A DNA stretch of 64,000 nt, from positions 42,085 through 106,084 of the forward strand of contig NZ_BOQN01000019.1 in assembly GCF_018332695.1 (NCBI RefSeq), given 5' to 3'. This document shows positions 25,115-33,233 of the stretch, one piece after another. This DNA is from Paractinoplanes toevensis. GTDB taxonomy: Bacteria > Actinomycetota > Actinomycetes > Mycobacteriales > Micromonosporaceae. The position numbers and the translations under genes were made by a program. The number at the start of each line of letters is the position of its first letter. The first letter of the stretch is position 1. The notes beneath the pieces were generated by a model. That model saw only the letters and a program-made list of their open reading frames with translations, ran no database searches and was not told where the DNA came from.

Positions 25115-25744
25115 TCAAACACGTTCCATTACTGTTGAGGCCGTAGCAGCAGCAACCAGATCGAGCAGGTAGCTGCTGGAATCCCCGGTGTGGCGGACCG
25201 CCTCTACCTGTTGCGGATATGCGCGCCGGTTGCCGCTTCTATAGTCGGTAGGCATCAGCCGTTCGATACGCTGTACCCGCCAGAGTCGTTGCACACTCCG
25301 TTGCGACGCCCGCTCCACCTCGTCAACCACGTAGCCGTCGGCAACGCTGACGCTGCCGCGCACTCGCACCCACGCGCCTCGGTCTGGAAGTGGCTCTTCC
25401 GGGTCCGAATCGGGATCGCGGTCGTTGACGCCTGCGATAACGCCCGGCCCGGCCGTAGCTTCGGTGACATAGACGGGGATGCCGACCACCTCGAGCAACC
25501 ATCCGCCCAGCCGGCATGTGCTCGCGAACGGAACCGCGACGCCGGTAAGGATCAACTCGTCGGCTGTCCCGGCGTCGGCAGAACGGCGTACCGGCGCTTG
25601 GCGGCCCTCTTGATTCGAGACACGCGCTCGGTGGCGGCAATAGATTTCCAGAGCCAAAGGCACTTCAGTGCCCACTTCGGTGCGGAAATCAGAACTCTCG
25701 ACCAACCCGGGTGCAACTAAGACACCGGGCAGAATCAATGACAT
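25115..25744 (-). CDS. Hypothetical protein
   Basis: 209 aa from the ATG at 25744. GATAAT (minus strand, 25756-25751) lies exactly 6 nt before this ATG, a strong -10 box for a leaderless mRNA, so I prefer it to the GTG at 25762. The protein is a mix of beta-type segments (EVPLALEIYCRHRARV, LLEVVGIPVYVTEATAGPGV, GAWVRVRGSVSVADGYVVDE) without signal peptide or membrane helix. No family recognised. Confidence 0.55.
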   Translation of the reverse strand: MSLILPGVLVAPGLVESSDFRTEVGTEVPLALEIYCRHRARVSNQEGRQAPVRRSADAGTADELILTGVAVPFASTCRLGGWLLEVVGIPVYVTEATAGPGVIAGVNDRDPDSDPEEPLPDRGAWVRVRGSVSVADGYVVDEVERASQRSVQRLWRVQRIERLMPTDYRSGNRRAYPQQVEAVRHTGDSSSYLLDLVAAATASTVMERV

Positions 25745-25750
25745 CCACCC

Positions 25751-25756
25751 ATTATC
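25751..25756 (-). promoter_or_regulatory. -10 box (GATAAT) of the hypothetical gene
   Basis: GATAAT on the minus strand, 6 nt before the ATG at 25744. Confidence 0.55.
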
Positions 25757-25942
25757 TGTCACCCGACGTGCGCGTTCTTATGGGGATGATGAGTGCACTC
25801 GTCAATGTCGAGCGCGAACCCGGGCTCCACCGGAGGACCAAACCCCCGGTACAAACATGCGAAGCCGACGCCCGGCAGTCGTGTTGCCGGCCGTGACGCA
25901 CTCTACAGCCGGGTGGGACTGCGCCTACCCGGATGTCTTGCT

Positions 25943-25948
25943 TAGGCT
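25943..25948 (+). promoter_or_regulatory. -10 box of the MFS gene
   Basis: TAGGCT, 7 nt before the ATG at 25956, matches TANNNT and supports a leaderless start there. Confidence 0.5.
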
Positions 25949-25955
25949 GTGGGCC

Positions 25956-27212
25956 ATGGCGGGGAGTTCATCGATGGGCGTCCTGCTTCCTCTGCGTTAC
26001 GGGCCGTTCCGGTTGCTCGTCACCGGGCGCACGGTGTCGATGCTGGGCAACGCGATCGCGCCGATCGCGCTGGCGTTTGCCGTGCTCGACCTGACCGGCT
26101 CGGCCCGTGACCTCGGCCTGGTGGTTGGTGCTCGGTCGCTGACGAATGTGTTGTTCCTGCTCGTCGGGGGTGTCGTCGCCGACCGGCTGCCACGGAACCT
26201 GGTCATGGTCATCTCCAGTGTGGTCGCCGCGGCTACCCAGGCGTCGGTCGCCGCCACGGTGCTCACCGGGAGCGCCACCGTTCCGTTGCTGATGGCGCTC
26301 TCCGCCCTCAACGGCCTGTCGTCGGCGCTCGCCTGGCCCGCGGTGTCGGCGCTGCTGCCGCAAACCGTGCCTGAGGCGATCCGTAAGCAGGCCAACGCGC
26401 TCAATCGGCTCAGCGGCAACGCCGCGGCGATCGTCGGTGCGCCGGTCGGTGGCCTGCTGGTCGCCACGATCGGCCCCGGTTGGGGCCTCGCCGCCGACGC
26501 GGCGACGTTCGCCGTCAGCGGCCTCTGCTTCGCGGTGATCAAAGTTCCTGGTGTACGGGATACTGCCGCGCCCCGGCCCGGGGTGTTCGCCGGACTACGG
26601 GAGGGGTGGAGTGAGTTCATCGCACACACCTGGCTGTGGGTCGTGGTCATCGGTTTCATGTTTCTCAACGCCGCCACCGCCGCCAGCATGGGCGTACTCG
26701 GCCCGCTGGTCGCCGACGACTCGTTCGGGCGGCGTTCCTGGGGTTTCGTGCTCGCTGCTCAGACCGCCGGGCTGATCCTCGGTGCGGTCATCGCGATGCG
26801 CCTGCGCGTGCGCCGGCTGCTCGCCTTCGGCGTGCTCGCGATGACGGTCGAGGCTCTGCTCCCGGCGGCGATGGCGGTCGCCCCGAAGGTCGGGCTGCTG
26901 GTGGTCTGCGCCTTCATCGGGGGTCTCGGGCTCGAACAGTTCGGCATCGCCTGGGAGACCACGATGCAGGAGTACATTCCGGCGGAGAAACTTGCCCGGG
27001 TGTACTCGTACGACATGCTCGGTTCTGTCGTGGCGATCCCGATCGGCCAGGTGGTGATAGGCCCGGCCGCGCTCGCCTTCGGCACCGAGCCGACCCTGCT
27101 GATCGCCGCCGGCGTCATCCTGCTCTCCGTGCTCGGCATGCTGGCCAGCCGCGACGTTCGCAGCTTGCAACATCGGCCCGCCATACCGGCGATCGAGAAT
27201 CAGCCGAACTGA
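25956..27212 (+). CDS. MFS transporter, enterobactin/macrolide-exporter-like
   Basis: 418 aa, 12 predicted membrane helices. FRLLVTGRTVSMLGNAIAPI opens helix 1 and VVADRLPRNLVMVISSVV is the family loop between helices 2 and 3 (DRxxRR-like). It belongs to the MFS_3/EntS-like efflux group. Start choice: the ATG at 25956 has a leaderless-type promoter, while the ATG at 25974 has GGGGAG 7 nt upstream; both are in frame. The exported compound is unknown. Confidence 0.88.
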   Translation: MAGSSSMGVLLPLRYGPFRLLVTGRTVSMLGNAIAPIALAFAVLDLTGSARDLGLVVGARSLTNVLFLLVGGVVADRLPRNLVMVISSVVAAATQASVAATVLTGSATVPLLMALSALNGLSSALAWPAVSALLPQTVPEAIRKQANALNRLSGNAAAIVGAPVGGLLVATIGPGWGLAADAATFAVSGLCFAVIKVPGVRDTAAPRPGVFAGLREGWSEFIAHTWLWVVVIGFMFLNAATAASMGVLGPLVADDSFGRRSWGFVLAAQTAGLILGAVIAMRLRVRRLLAFGVLAMTVEALLPAAMAVAPKVGLLVVCAFIGGLGLEQFGIAWETTMQEYIPAEKLARVYSYDMLGSVVAIPIGQVVIGPAALAFGTEPTLLIAAGVILLSVLGMLASRDVRSLQHRPAIPAIENQPN

Positions 27213-27260
27213 TCGAGGCGAACACGGCGGTCGCGGCCGGAGGTACGGCTGCGGCGCCCG

Positions 27261-28217
27261 TCAACGCAGGGCCGGCAGCACCTTGGCGCCGAAGGTCTCG
27301 ATGAACGGCATCAGGTCCTGGCCGACGTGGTGCAGGTAGATGCGGTCGAAGCCGAGCGACGAATACCCGCGCAGCCACTCGATGTGCGCCTCGAGGTCGG
27401 CCGAGACGTTGACCACCTGGCGTACCTGTTCGAGTGTCACGTTCTCACTGATCACGTCGAACTGCTCGACCGTCTCGAGGTCCCAGCACACCGGCGGCCG
27501 GAAGACGTTGCTGCGCCACTGGTCGTGGGCGGTCGTCTCGGCCTCGTCCTCGGTCGGCGCCCAGCTCAGATGCACCTGCAGGCAGACCGGTCCGCGGCCG
27601 CCGGCGTCCCGGTACGAAGCGATCATCGCGCGCAGATGTTCGGTCGGGGCGTTGACGGTGACCAGCCCGTCGGCCCAGCCCGCGCACCAGGCGGCGGTCT
27701 TCGTGCTCACCGCGGCCCCGATCAGCGGGGGCGCCTCGGCCGGCCGGGTCCACAAGCGGGCCCGGTCCACGGTGATCAGACCGTCCCGGGTGACCTCGTC
27801 GCCGGCCAGCAGTGCGCGGATGACGTCCACCGACTCGAGCAGCCGGGCCTCCCGGATCTCTTTGCGCGGCCACGGGCCGCCGGTGATGTGCTCGTTGCTG
27901 TATTCGCCGCTGCCCAGCGCCGCCCAGAACCGGCCGGGGTACATGGCACCGAGGGTGCCGATCGCCTGCGCGATGATCGCCGGGTGGTAGCGCTGGCCCG
28001 GCGCGTTGACCACGCCGAACGAGAGGTTCGTGGCCTGCAGTGCCGCGCCCAGCCACGACCAGGCGAAGGCGGACTCCCCCTGCCGGCTGCTCCAGGGCGC
28101 GAAGTGGTCGGAACACATCGCGGCTTCGAAGCCGTGCCGTTCGGCCGCGATCACGGCGGCCAGGAGGTCGGCGGGCGGGATCTGCTCGTGCGAGGCATGG
28201 ATTCCGTACTCCGTCAT
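27261..28217 (-). CDS. LLM-class flavin/F420-dependent oxidoreductase (TIGR03885-like)
   Basis: 318 aa, luciferase-like TIM barrel. GIHASHEQIPPADLLAAV, FEAAMCSDHFAPW, then ALGSGEYSNEHI resemble the TIGR03885 group of flavinoid oxidoreductases related to F420-dependent glucose-6-phosphate dehydrogenases. Cofactor (F420 or FMN) and substrate are not known. It is convergent with the MFS gene. A TAACGC box 7 nt before the ATG suggests leaderless transcription. Confidence 0.87.
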   Translation of the reverse strand: MTEYGIHASHEQIPPADLLAAVIAAERHGFEAAMCSDHFAPWSSRQGESAFAWSWLGAALQATNLSFGVVNAPGQRYHPAIIAQAIGTLGAMYPGRFWAALGSGEYSNEHITGGPWPRKEIREARLLESVDVIRALLAGDEVTRDGLITVDRARLWTRPAEAPPLIGAAVSTKTAAWCAGWADGLVTVNAPTEHLRAMIASYRDAGGRGPVCLQVHLSWAPTEDEAETTAHDQWRSNVFRPPVCWDLETVEQFDVISENVTLEQVRQVVNVSADLEAHIEWLRGYSSLGFDRIYLHHVGQDLMPFIETFGAKVLPALR

Positions 28218-28274
28218 ACGGGTCGCGTTACCCCGGCTCCGGCTCTTGCAACCAACCGGCGCCCCGAACGTGGC

Positions 28275-28844
28275 TCAGCGGGTGTCCCAGCCGTGGAAGT
28301 GGGAGCGGTCGCCGGCCTCCCACGCCTCGCGCAGGCCGGGGGTGCTCAGGTCCCAGTCGGGGCGGCTCTCGCGGGTGGCGTCGCGCAGGTCGCGCCACAG
28401 GTCGGGGACCGACGGGCGGCCCCAGAACCAGTAGCCGTTGTAGACGCTGTGCACGATCAGGCCGGGGCGCAGCACCAGGGTGTGCGGGATCATCGGGTTG
28501 TTGTCGGGGTCGGTGTACTCCTGGATGTCCAGGTCCTGCTGGACGGTGCGGCCGGGGTCGGAGAGGAACGGCCACTGGGCGCCCACCGACGCTCGGAACT
28601 CCTGCAGCGTGTGGTGTTCGTCGGTGGCGATGGTGACGATCTGGGTGTAGGCCACGGCGATCTTGGGGTAGAGGGCGGCCAGCTCCAGGTGCTGCTGGTG
28701 TTCCTTCGGGCAGTAGTGGCCGCGGGCCAGGGTGAGGATCATCGGGTCGCGGCCCTGCAGCTCGCTGAGGCTGCGGACCGTGCCGGTGTGGTCGGGAAGT
28801 GCGTAGTCGGGGAACACGCCGCCGGGGACGATGTCGGAACGCAT
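28275..28844 (-). CDS. AhpC/TSA-type peroxiredoxin-like protein (1-Cys)
   Basis: 189 aa with thioredoxin fold: VFPDYALPDHTGTVRSLSEL is the usual peroxiredoxin opening, and RGHYCPKEHQQ holds the single cysteine, Cys45, at the peroxidatic position. The usual PxxxTxxC context is altered to LARGHYC, so activity is uncertain. There is no second cysteine, hence no internal resolving residue. It probably reduces peroxides or acts as a thiol oxidoreductase. Confidence 0.8.
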   Translation of the reverse strand: MRSDIVPGGVFPDYALPDHTGTVRSLSELQGRDPMILTLARGHYCPKEHQQHLELAALYPKIAVAYTQIVTIATDEHHTLQEFRASVGAQWPFLSDPGRTVQQDLDIQEYTDPDNNPMIPHTLVLRPGLIVHSVYNGYWFWGRPSVPDLWRDLRDATRESRPDWDLSTPGLREAWEAGDRSHFHGWDTR

Positions 28845-28869
28845 ACCTGACAGCCAAGCACTCCGCGGG

Positions 28870-29481
28870 TCAGCGGTGCGAGTCGAATCTCAGGTCGCCG
28901 GTCAGGACGTCCTCGACGATGTCGCCGAGTGGGCGGTTCTGGCCGGAGGCGTGCCGGCGCAGTCGGCGGGAGGCCGAGGCGGCGTTCGCGCCCATCTGGC
29001 CCATCACGATGCCGGTGGCTCGCTGGAGGCGGAAGTCGCCGCCGGCCGCGGGAGCGCCGTCGCCGATCAGCAGTGCGGCCGCCGCCGCGTACCTGGTCAT
29101 CTCGATGCGGGCGGGCTCGGACAGCGGGCCGGGCGTGCTGCGGCACAGGTCGAGCACGGCCAGCGGGAAGCCGTCGAGCGGCACCGGGAAGGAGAACAGG
29201 GCCGCGGCGCCGTGCCGGCGGGCGAGGACCGTGAAGGCCGCCCAGCGCAGGGTCGCGGTGGTCGCGGCCAGGTCGTCGACGAGGACCGGGCGGGCTGTCC
29301 ACGCCGCCTCGAACAGGGGCCCCTGACCGAGGCTGACCTGGAGTTGCTCGACGAAGTCGATGAACGGGCCGTCGACGCACACGACGCGGGCGTTGCCCAG
29401 CTCGTTCAGGATCGTCAGCCCGACGCCGGAGGAGAGGCCGACGGCGTTACGGGCTTGGCGACAGATGTCGTCGATGCTCAC
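28870..29481 (-). CDS. GAF-ANTAR regulatory protein
   Basis: 203 aa. I place the start at the GTG at 29481, which follows GGAGGG; the upstream ATG at 29496 has no ribosome site. The GAF-like sensor (about 5-140) contains VVCVDGPFIDFVEQLQVSLG and GPLFEAAW. The C-terminal ANTAR helices (LQRATGIVMGQMGANAASAS...RPLGDIVEDVLTGD) bind RNA hairpins and act as antiterminators in this family. Its target is unknown. No phospho-receiver is present. Confidence 0.82.
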   Translation of the reverse strand: MSIDDICRQARNAVGLSSGVGLTILNELGNARVVCVDGPFIDFVEQLQVSLGQGPLFEAAWTARPVLVDDLAATTATLRWAAFTVLARRHGAAALFSFPVPLDGFPLAVLDLCRSTPGPLSEPARIEMTRYAAAAALLIGDGAPAAGGDFRLQRATGIVMGQMGANAASASRRLRRHASGQNRPLGDIVEDVLTGDLRFDSHR

Positions 29482-29518
29482 GGGCCCTCCGATCATGGGC
29501 GGCGCCGTGGGCTAAACG

Positions 29519-30202
29519 CTACACCCGAACCTGTTCGACCGCTGTGCCGTCGAGCAGCTGACCCTGCCGGGTGACGTGGTCGCGCAGGGCGTGCCGGTAG
29601 TTCTCGATGAACTCGGTCATCTCGTCGATCTCGCGGAGCAGGCCGGCCCGCTTGGTGCCCAGCTCGGCGGCCGCCTCCTGGTGGTGCCGGCGGGCGTTCT
29701 GCTCGATGTCGCCGGCCAGTTTCCGGGCCTCGTCGGTGGTGCGTTCGGAGCGTTCCCGCGCCTCGGTGATCAGCGCGTTCGACTCCTCGTGGGCGTGCCG
29801 CAGGTGATCGTCGGCGGTCCGCTGCGCCATCGAGAGCATCGCCTCGGAGTTGTCGGCGGGGTGCGCGGGGGCGGGGCGCGCCGCGGCGGCCCGGCGGGCC
29901 TCGTCGAGCAGGCCGTGCATGCGGCGGGCGTTCGACTCGGCCTGGGCGCAGGCCCGGCGGGCCCGGTCGAGCTCGGCGTTCAGCGCGGAGAACTCGGCGG
30001 TCGCCGCCGAATTGTCGACCTCGGGCGGCGCCGAGACCGATGGGAGGTGGCGCTGAAGCCGGTCGTTCTCCTCCAGCAGCCGGATCATCTCGGTGCTGAC
30101 CTCGTCGAGGAGGGCGTCGACCTGCTCCTCGTCGTAGCCGCGCTTCCCGAGGGAGGCCTTGGCGAACTCGATGTTGTGGATCTCGGCTGGTGTCAGCGGC
30201 AC
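29519..30202 (-). CDS. DivIVA-domain coiled-coil protein
   Basis: 227 aa from a GTG at 30202, preceded by GAGGAG. The N-terminus PLTPAEIHNIEFAKASLGKR, then GYDEEQVDALLDEV is the DivIVA membrane-binding/dimer domain (DivIVA/Wag31 type). A long coiled coil follows (about 60-215) with heptad-like Ala/Glu/Arg repeats. It is shorter than true Wag31 and lacks the typical intervening linker, so it is likely an accessory polar or division-linked protein. It is transcribed alone between regulators. Confidence 0.85.
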   Translation of the reverse strand: MPLTPAEIHNIEFAKASLGKRGYDEEQVDALLDEVSTEMIRLLEENDRLQRHLPSVSAPPEVDNSAATAEFSALNAELDRARRACAQAESNARRMHGLLDEARRAAAARPAPAHPADNSEAMLSMAQRTADDHLRHAHEESNALITEARERSERTTDEARKLAGDIEQNARRHHQEAAAELGTKRAGLLREIDEMTEFIENYRHALRDHVTRQGQLLDGTAVEQVRV

Positions 30203-30249
30203 GGTGCTCCTCGGTCGGGGCGGGTGGAGCAAGGCAACTGTACGCGCGA

Positions 30250-30885
30250 TCAAGCGTCGAGGAACTTGAGCACGGCCAGAACCCGTCGGTTGTCGTCGTC
30301 CGACGGCGGCATGCCCAGTTTCGCGAAGATGTTGTTGATGTACTTGCTGACCACCTTCTCGGTGATGAACAGCCGGGACGCGATGGCCGCGTTGGAGCGC
30401 CCCTCGGCGATGTGTTTGAGAACATCATGTTCGCGCGGGGTGAGCACGGCGAGCGGTTCGCGGCGGGCCAGCAGTTGCGCGACCACCTCCGGGTCGAAGG
30501 CGGTGCCGCCGGCGGCCACCCGGTGCACCGCCTGGACGAACTGTTCGACGTCGGAGACCCGCTCCTTGAGCAGGTAACCGACGCCGCCGTCGCGGTCGGA
30601 CAGCAGCTCCCGCGCGTACAGCGGCTCGACGTGCTGGGAGAGCACGAGAACCGGGAACCCGGGCATCTCGGTGCGGGCCGCGATGGCCGCCTTCAGCCCC
30701 TCGTCGGTCTGGGTCGGCGGTAGCCGTACGTCGATGATGGCGACGTCCGGACGGTGACCGAGCAGCGCCGGGAGCAGGTCGGGGCCGTTGTCGACGGCCT
30801 CGACGACCTCGAAGTCGAACGCCTCGAGCAGGCGGGTCAGCCCGTCGCGCAGCAGCGTCAGATCTTCGGCGATGACAACGCGCAC
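30250..30885 (-). CDS. NarL/LuxR-family response regulator (DesR-like position)
   Basis: 211 aa from a GTG at 30885 with GGAGG just upstream. The receiver has VVIAEDLTLLRDGL, phospho-acceptor Asp in VAIIDVRLPP and YLLKERV. The C-terminal LuxR HTH is LTPREHDVLKHIAEGRSNAA, then LFITEKVVSKYINNIFAKLG. It overlaps the 3' end of its kinase gene by 28 bp. Kinase and regulator are divergent from a fatty-acid desaturase, the same arrangement in principle as DesK-DesR and Des. Confidence 0.92.
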   Translation of the reverse strand: MRVVIAEDLTLLRDGLTRLLEAFDFEVVEAVDNGPDLLPALLGHRPDVAIIDVRLPPTQTDEGLKAAIAARTEMPGFPVLVLSQHVEPLYARELLSDRDGGVGYLLKERVSDVEQFVQAVHRVAAGGTAFDPEVVAQLLARREPLAVLTPREHDVLKHIAEGRSNAAIASRLFITEKVVSKYINNIFAKLGMPPSDDDNRRVLAVLKFLDA

Positions 30886-32123
30886 GGCACCTCCATGGTC
30901 ACGATGGTCGGGCCGCCCGGCGGTGACGAGACCGCCATCGTCCCATCGAACGCGTTCAGCCGGCGCTCCAGCCCATGCAGTCCGGTGCCGCGGTCCGGGT
31001 CGGCGCAGCCCACGCCGTCGTCGCCGACCGCGACCCGCAGCACCCCGCCGGTGTGCCCGATGGTCACCCAGGCGGACCGGGCGTGGCTGTGCCGCACGAC
31101 GTTGGCGAAGGCTTCGGCGACCGCGAAGTAGACCGCCGACTCGACCGGGGTGTCGAGCCGGCCGGGCAGGTGCGAGATCACCTCGGTGGGCACCGGCAGG
31201 CTCAGCGCGAGGGCCTGGACGGCGCCTTCCAGGCCACGTTCGGCCAGCACCGGCGGGTGGATGCCGCGGACCAGGTGCCGCAGGTCGACGAGGGCGGCGG
31301 TGCTGGTGGCGCGGGCCTCGGCGAGCAGTTTGAGGGCGGCGGCCGGGTCGCGGCGGACCAGCCGCTCGGCCAGCCCGATGGTCATTCCCACCGCCACCAT
31401 CCGGGCCTGGGCGCCGTCGTGCAGGTCTCGCTCTATCCGCCGCAGCTCGGCGGCCTGGGCGTCGATCGCGTCGGCCCGGGTGGTGGTCAGGTGGGCGACG
31501 CGTAGTCGCAGCTCGGCGGCGTTGGTCGGGGCCAGGAACAGGCGGGCGAACAGGACGTCGGTGGTGCGCAGCAGCGGCGCCACGGTCAGCCCGGCCACCA
31601 GGATCACCAGGCCCTGCGGGAGGGACAGCCACGCCTCGCCGTAGTCGGAGGTGGGCCAGTACAGGCCGTACCCGAACCAGATGTCGCCCAGGTGCAGCCA
31701 CAGGGGCAGGAGCCCGACCCCGACCAGGCCGTACACCGTGATCGCGATGATGATCAGGCCGAGACCGATGCTGACCAGCGCGCCGGGCAGCAGCCAGGCC
31801 ATGTCGCGCCAGGTCGCCGGGTCGGTGATGATCCACCGGAACCAGGTGCGGGTGCCCTGCTCGGCCCGGTCCGGCGGCGGGAGGTACGGGCGGCGGATCG
31901 GGATGCCGGCCCGGGCGCCGAGGCGCCGCTCGAGGTTGGCCCGCCAGCGGACGACGGTGGTGGCCACGGCGAGCAGGTCGGTGCCGAGCAGCGGCATCGG
32001 GCTGAGCACCAGCCCGGCCAGCCACAGCATGAGCACCGGCACGTTCAGCAACGCGAGGCCGGTCGCGAAGAGGCCGTCGACCATCGCGCGCACGCCGGTG
32101 CGGAGCCAGGCTCGGATCCTCAT
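30858..32123 (-). CDS. Multi-pass membrane histidine kinase (HisKA_3)
   Basis: 421 aa. The N-terminal half has about five hydrophobic helices with two longer extracytoplasmic or cytoplasmic loops (a sensor-domain DUF-like region with RRPYLPPPDRAEQGTRTWFR). HisKA_3 phospho-acceptor RRIERDLHDGAQARMV holds His235. The ATPase part has EAFANVVRHSHA (N box) and GDDGVGC, GTGLHGLERR (G boxes). The ATG at 32123 has GATGAT 6 nt upstream, fitting a leaderless mRNA. Confidence 0.92.
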   Translation of the reverse strand: MRIRAWLRTGVRAMVDGLFATGLALLNVPVLMLWLAGLVLSPMPLLGTDLLAVATTVVRWRANLERRLGARAGIPIRRPYLPPPDRAEQGTRTWFRWIITDPATWRDMAWLLPGALVSIGLGLIIIAITVYGLVGVGLLPLWLHLGDIWFGYGLYWPTSDYGEAWLSLPQGLVILVAGLTVAPLLRTTDVLFARLFLAPTNAAELRLRVAHLTTTRADAIDAQAAELRRIERDLHDGAQARMVAVGMTIGLAERLVRRDPAAALKLLAEARATSTAALVDLRHLVRGIHPPVLAERGLEGAVQALALSLPVPTEVISHLPGRLDTPVESAVYFAVAEAFANVVRHSHARSAWVTIGHTGGVLRVAVGDDGVGCADPDRGTGLHGLERRLNAFDGTMAVSSPPGGPTIVTMEVPCALSSPKI

Positions 32124-32153
32124 ACCCCCATCATCCGGCACAAGGGTGCTGAC

Positions 32154-32171
32154 ACCCCAAACCGCTGGGGT
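32154..32171. promoter_or_regulatory. Inverted repeat between kinase and desaturase genes
   Basis: ACCCCA (32154-32159) and TGGGGT (32166-32171) around AACCGC, in the 92-bp gap between the divergent genes. It is a candidate binding site for the response regulator at 30250-30885. Confidence 0.45.
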
Positions 32172-32215
32172 CCTGCACTCCTGACCTGCGGCTCCGGCCG
32201 GCGAAGAATGGTCGA

Positions 32216-33229
32216 ATGACGGCAACCACAGTTCGACAAACCGGCAGCGACTTCGCTGAGCTGAACCGGCGGATCAACGCGCTGGGCCTGATGAGGCGAC
32301 GGCCGGCCTATTACCTCGTACGGCTGACGCTTGTTGCTTTGCTTGTCGTCGGCGGCTGGGCCGCCTTCTTCGTGGTCGGCTCGTCCTGGTGGACGCTCGC
32401 CGTGGCCGCCTTCCTCGCGGTGGCGTTCGCCCAGCTGGCGCTGGTCGCCCATGACCTCGCCCACCGTCAGGTGTTCCGGACGAAACGCCCGAGCGAGATC
32501 TTCGGACGCGTCGCCGGCAATGTCGGTATCGGTATGAGTTACGGCTGGTGGATGGACAAGCACACCCGCCACCACAACAACCCGAACCACGACGACCTCG
32601 ACCCGGACGTGGCGCCCGAGGTGCTGATCTGGGCGACCGAGTCGGCGTGGGGGCGGCGCGGGCTGAAGGGCTTCATCACCCGGCACCAGGCCGGACTGTT
32701 CTTCCCGCTGCTCACCCTGCTCGGCATCGACCTGAAGGTGTCCAGCGTCAAGGCGATCCGGGCCGGCACGGTCAAGCGCCCGGGCCTGGAGGCCGCGCTG
32801 CTGATCCTGCACGCGGTCGTCTACCTGAGCACGTTGTTCATCGTGCTCTCGCCGCTGCAGGCGCTGGCCTTCATCGTGGTGCACCAGGCGCTGTTCGGCG
32901 TCTACCTGGGCATGACGTTCGCGCCGAACCACAAGGGCATGCCGCACCCGACCGGCGATGAGGACTTCCTGCGCAAGCAGGTGCTGACGTCGCGGAACGT
33001 GAAGGGCGGCCGGTTCGTCGACATCGCGCTCGGCGGCCTCAACTACCAGATCGAGCACCACCTGTTCACCGGCATGCCGAGCCCGAACCTGCGCAAGGCG
33101 CAGCCGGTCGTGCAGGCGTACTGCGCCGAGATCGGGGTGCCCTACGAGCAGACCGGGCTGATCGAGTCGTACCGGCAGGCGCTTCGCCACCTGCACGAGG
33201 TCGGGGCGCCGCTGCGGGACGCACGCTGA
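32216..33229 (+). CDS. Membrane fatty-acid desaturase
   Basis: 337 aa, about four membrane helices. The three histidine boxes that hold the di-iron centre are HDLAHRQ (about 82-88), HTRHHNN (about 116-122) and QIEHH (about 280-284). The QIEHH form is typical of acyl-lipid/acyl-CoA desaturases of the DesA3 or front-end type. It introduces a double bond into fatty acyl chains of membrane lipids and needs an electron donor not encoded nearby. It is divergent from a two-component system that may control it. Confidence 0.93.
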   Translation: MTATTVRQTGSDFAELNRRINALGLMRRRPAYYLVRLTLVALLVVGGWAAFFVVGSSWWTLAVAAFLAVAFAQLALVAHDLAHRQVFRTKRPSEIFGRVAGNVGIGMSYGWWMDKHTRHHNNPNHDDLDPDVAPEVLIWATESAWGRRGLKGFITRHQAGLFFPLLTLLGIDLKVSSVKAIRAGTVKRPGLEAALLILHAVVYLSTLFIVLSPLQALAFIVVHQALFGVYLGMTFAPNHKGMPHPTGDEDFLRKQVLTSRNVKGGRFVDIALGGLNYQIEHHLFTGMPSPNLRKAQPVVQAYCAEIGVPYEQTGLIESYRQALRHLHEVGAPLRDAR

Positions 33230-33233
33230 CCCC

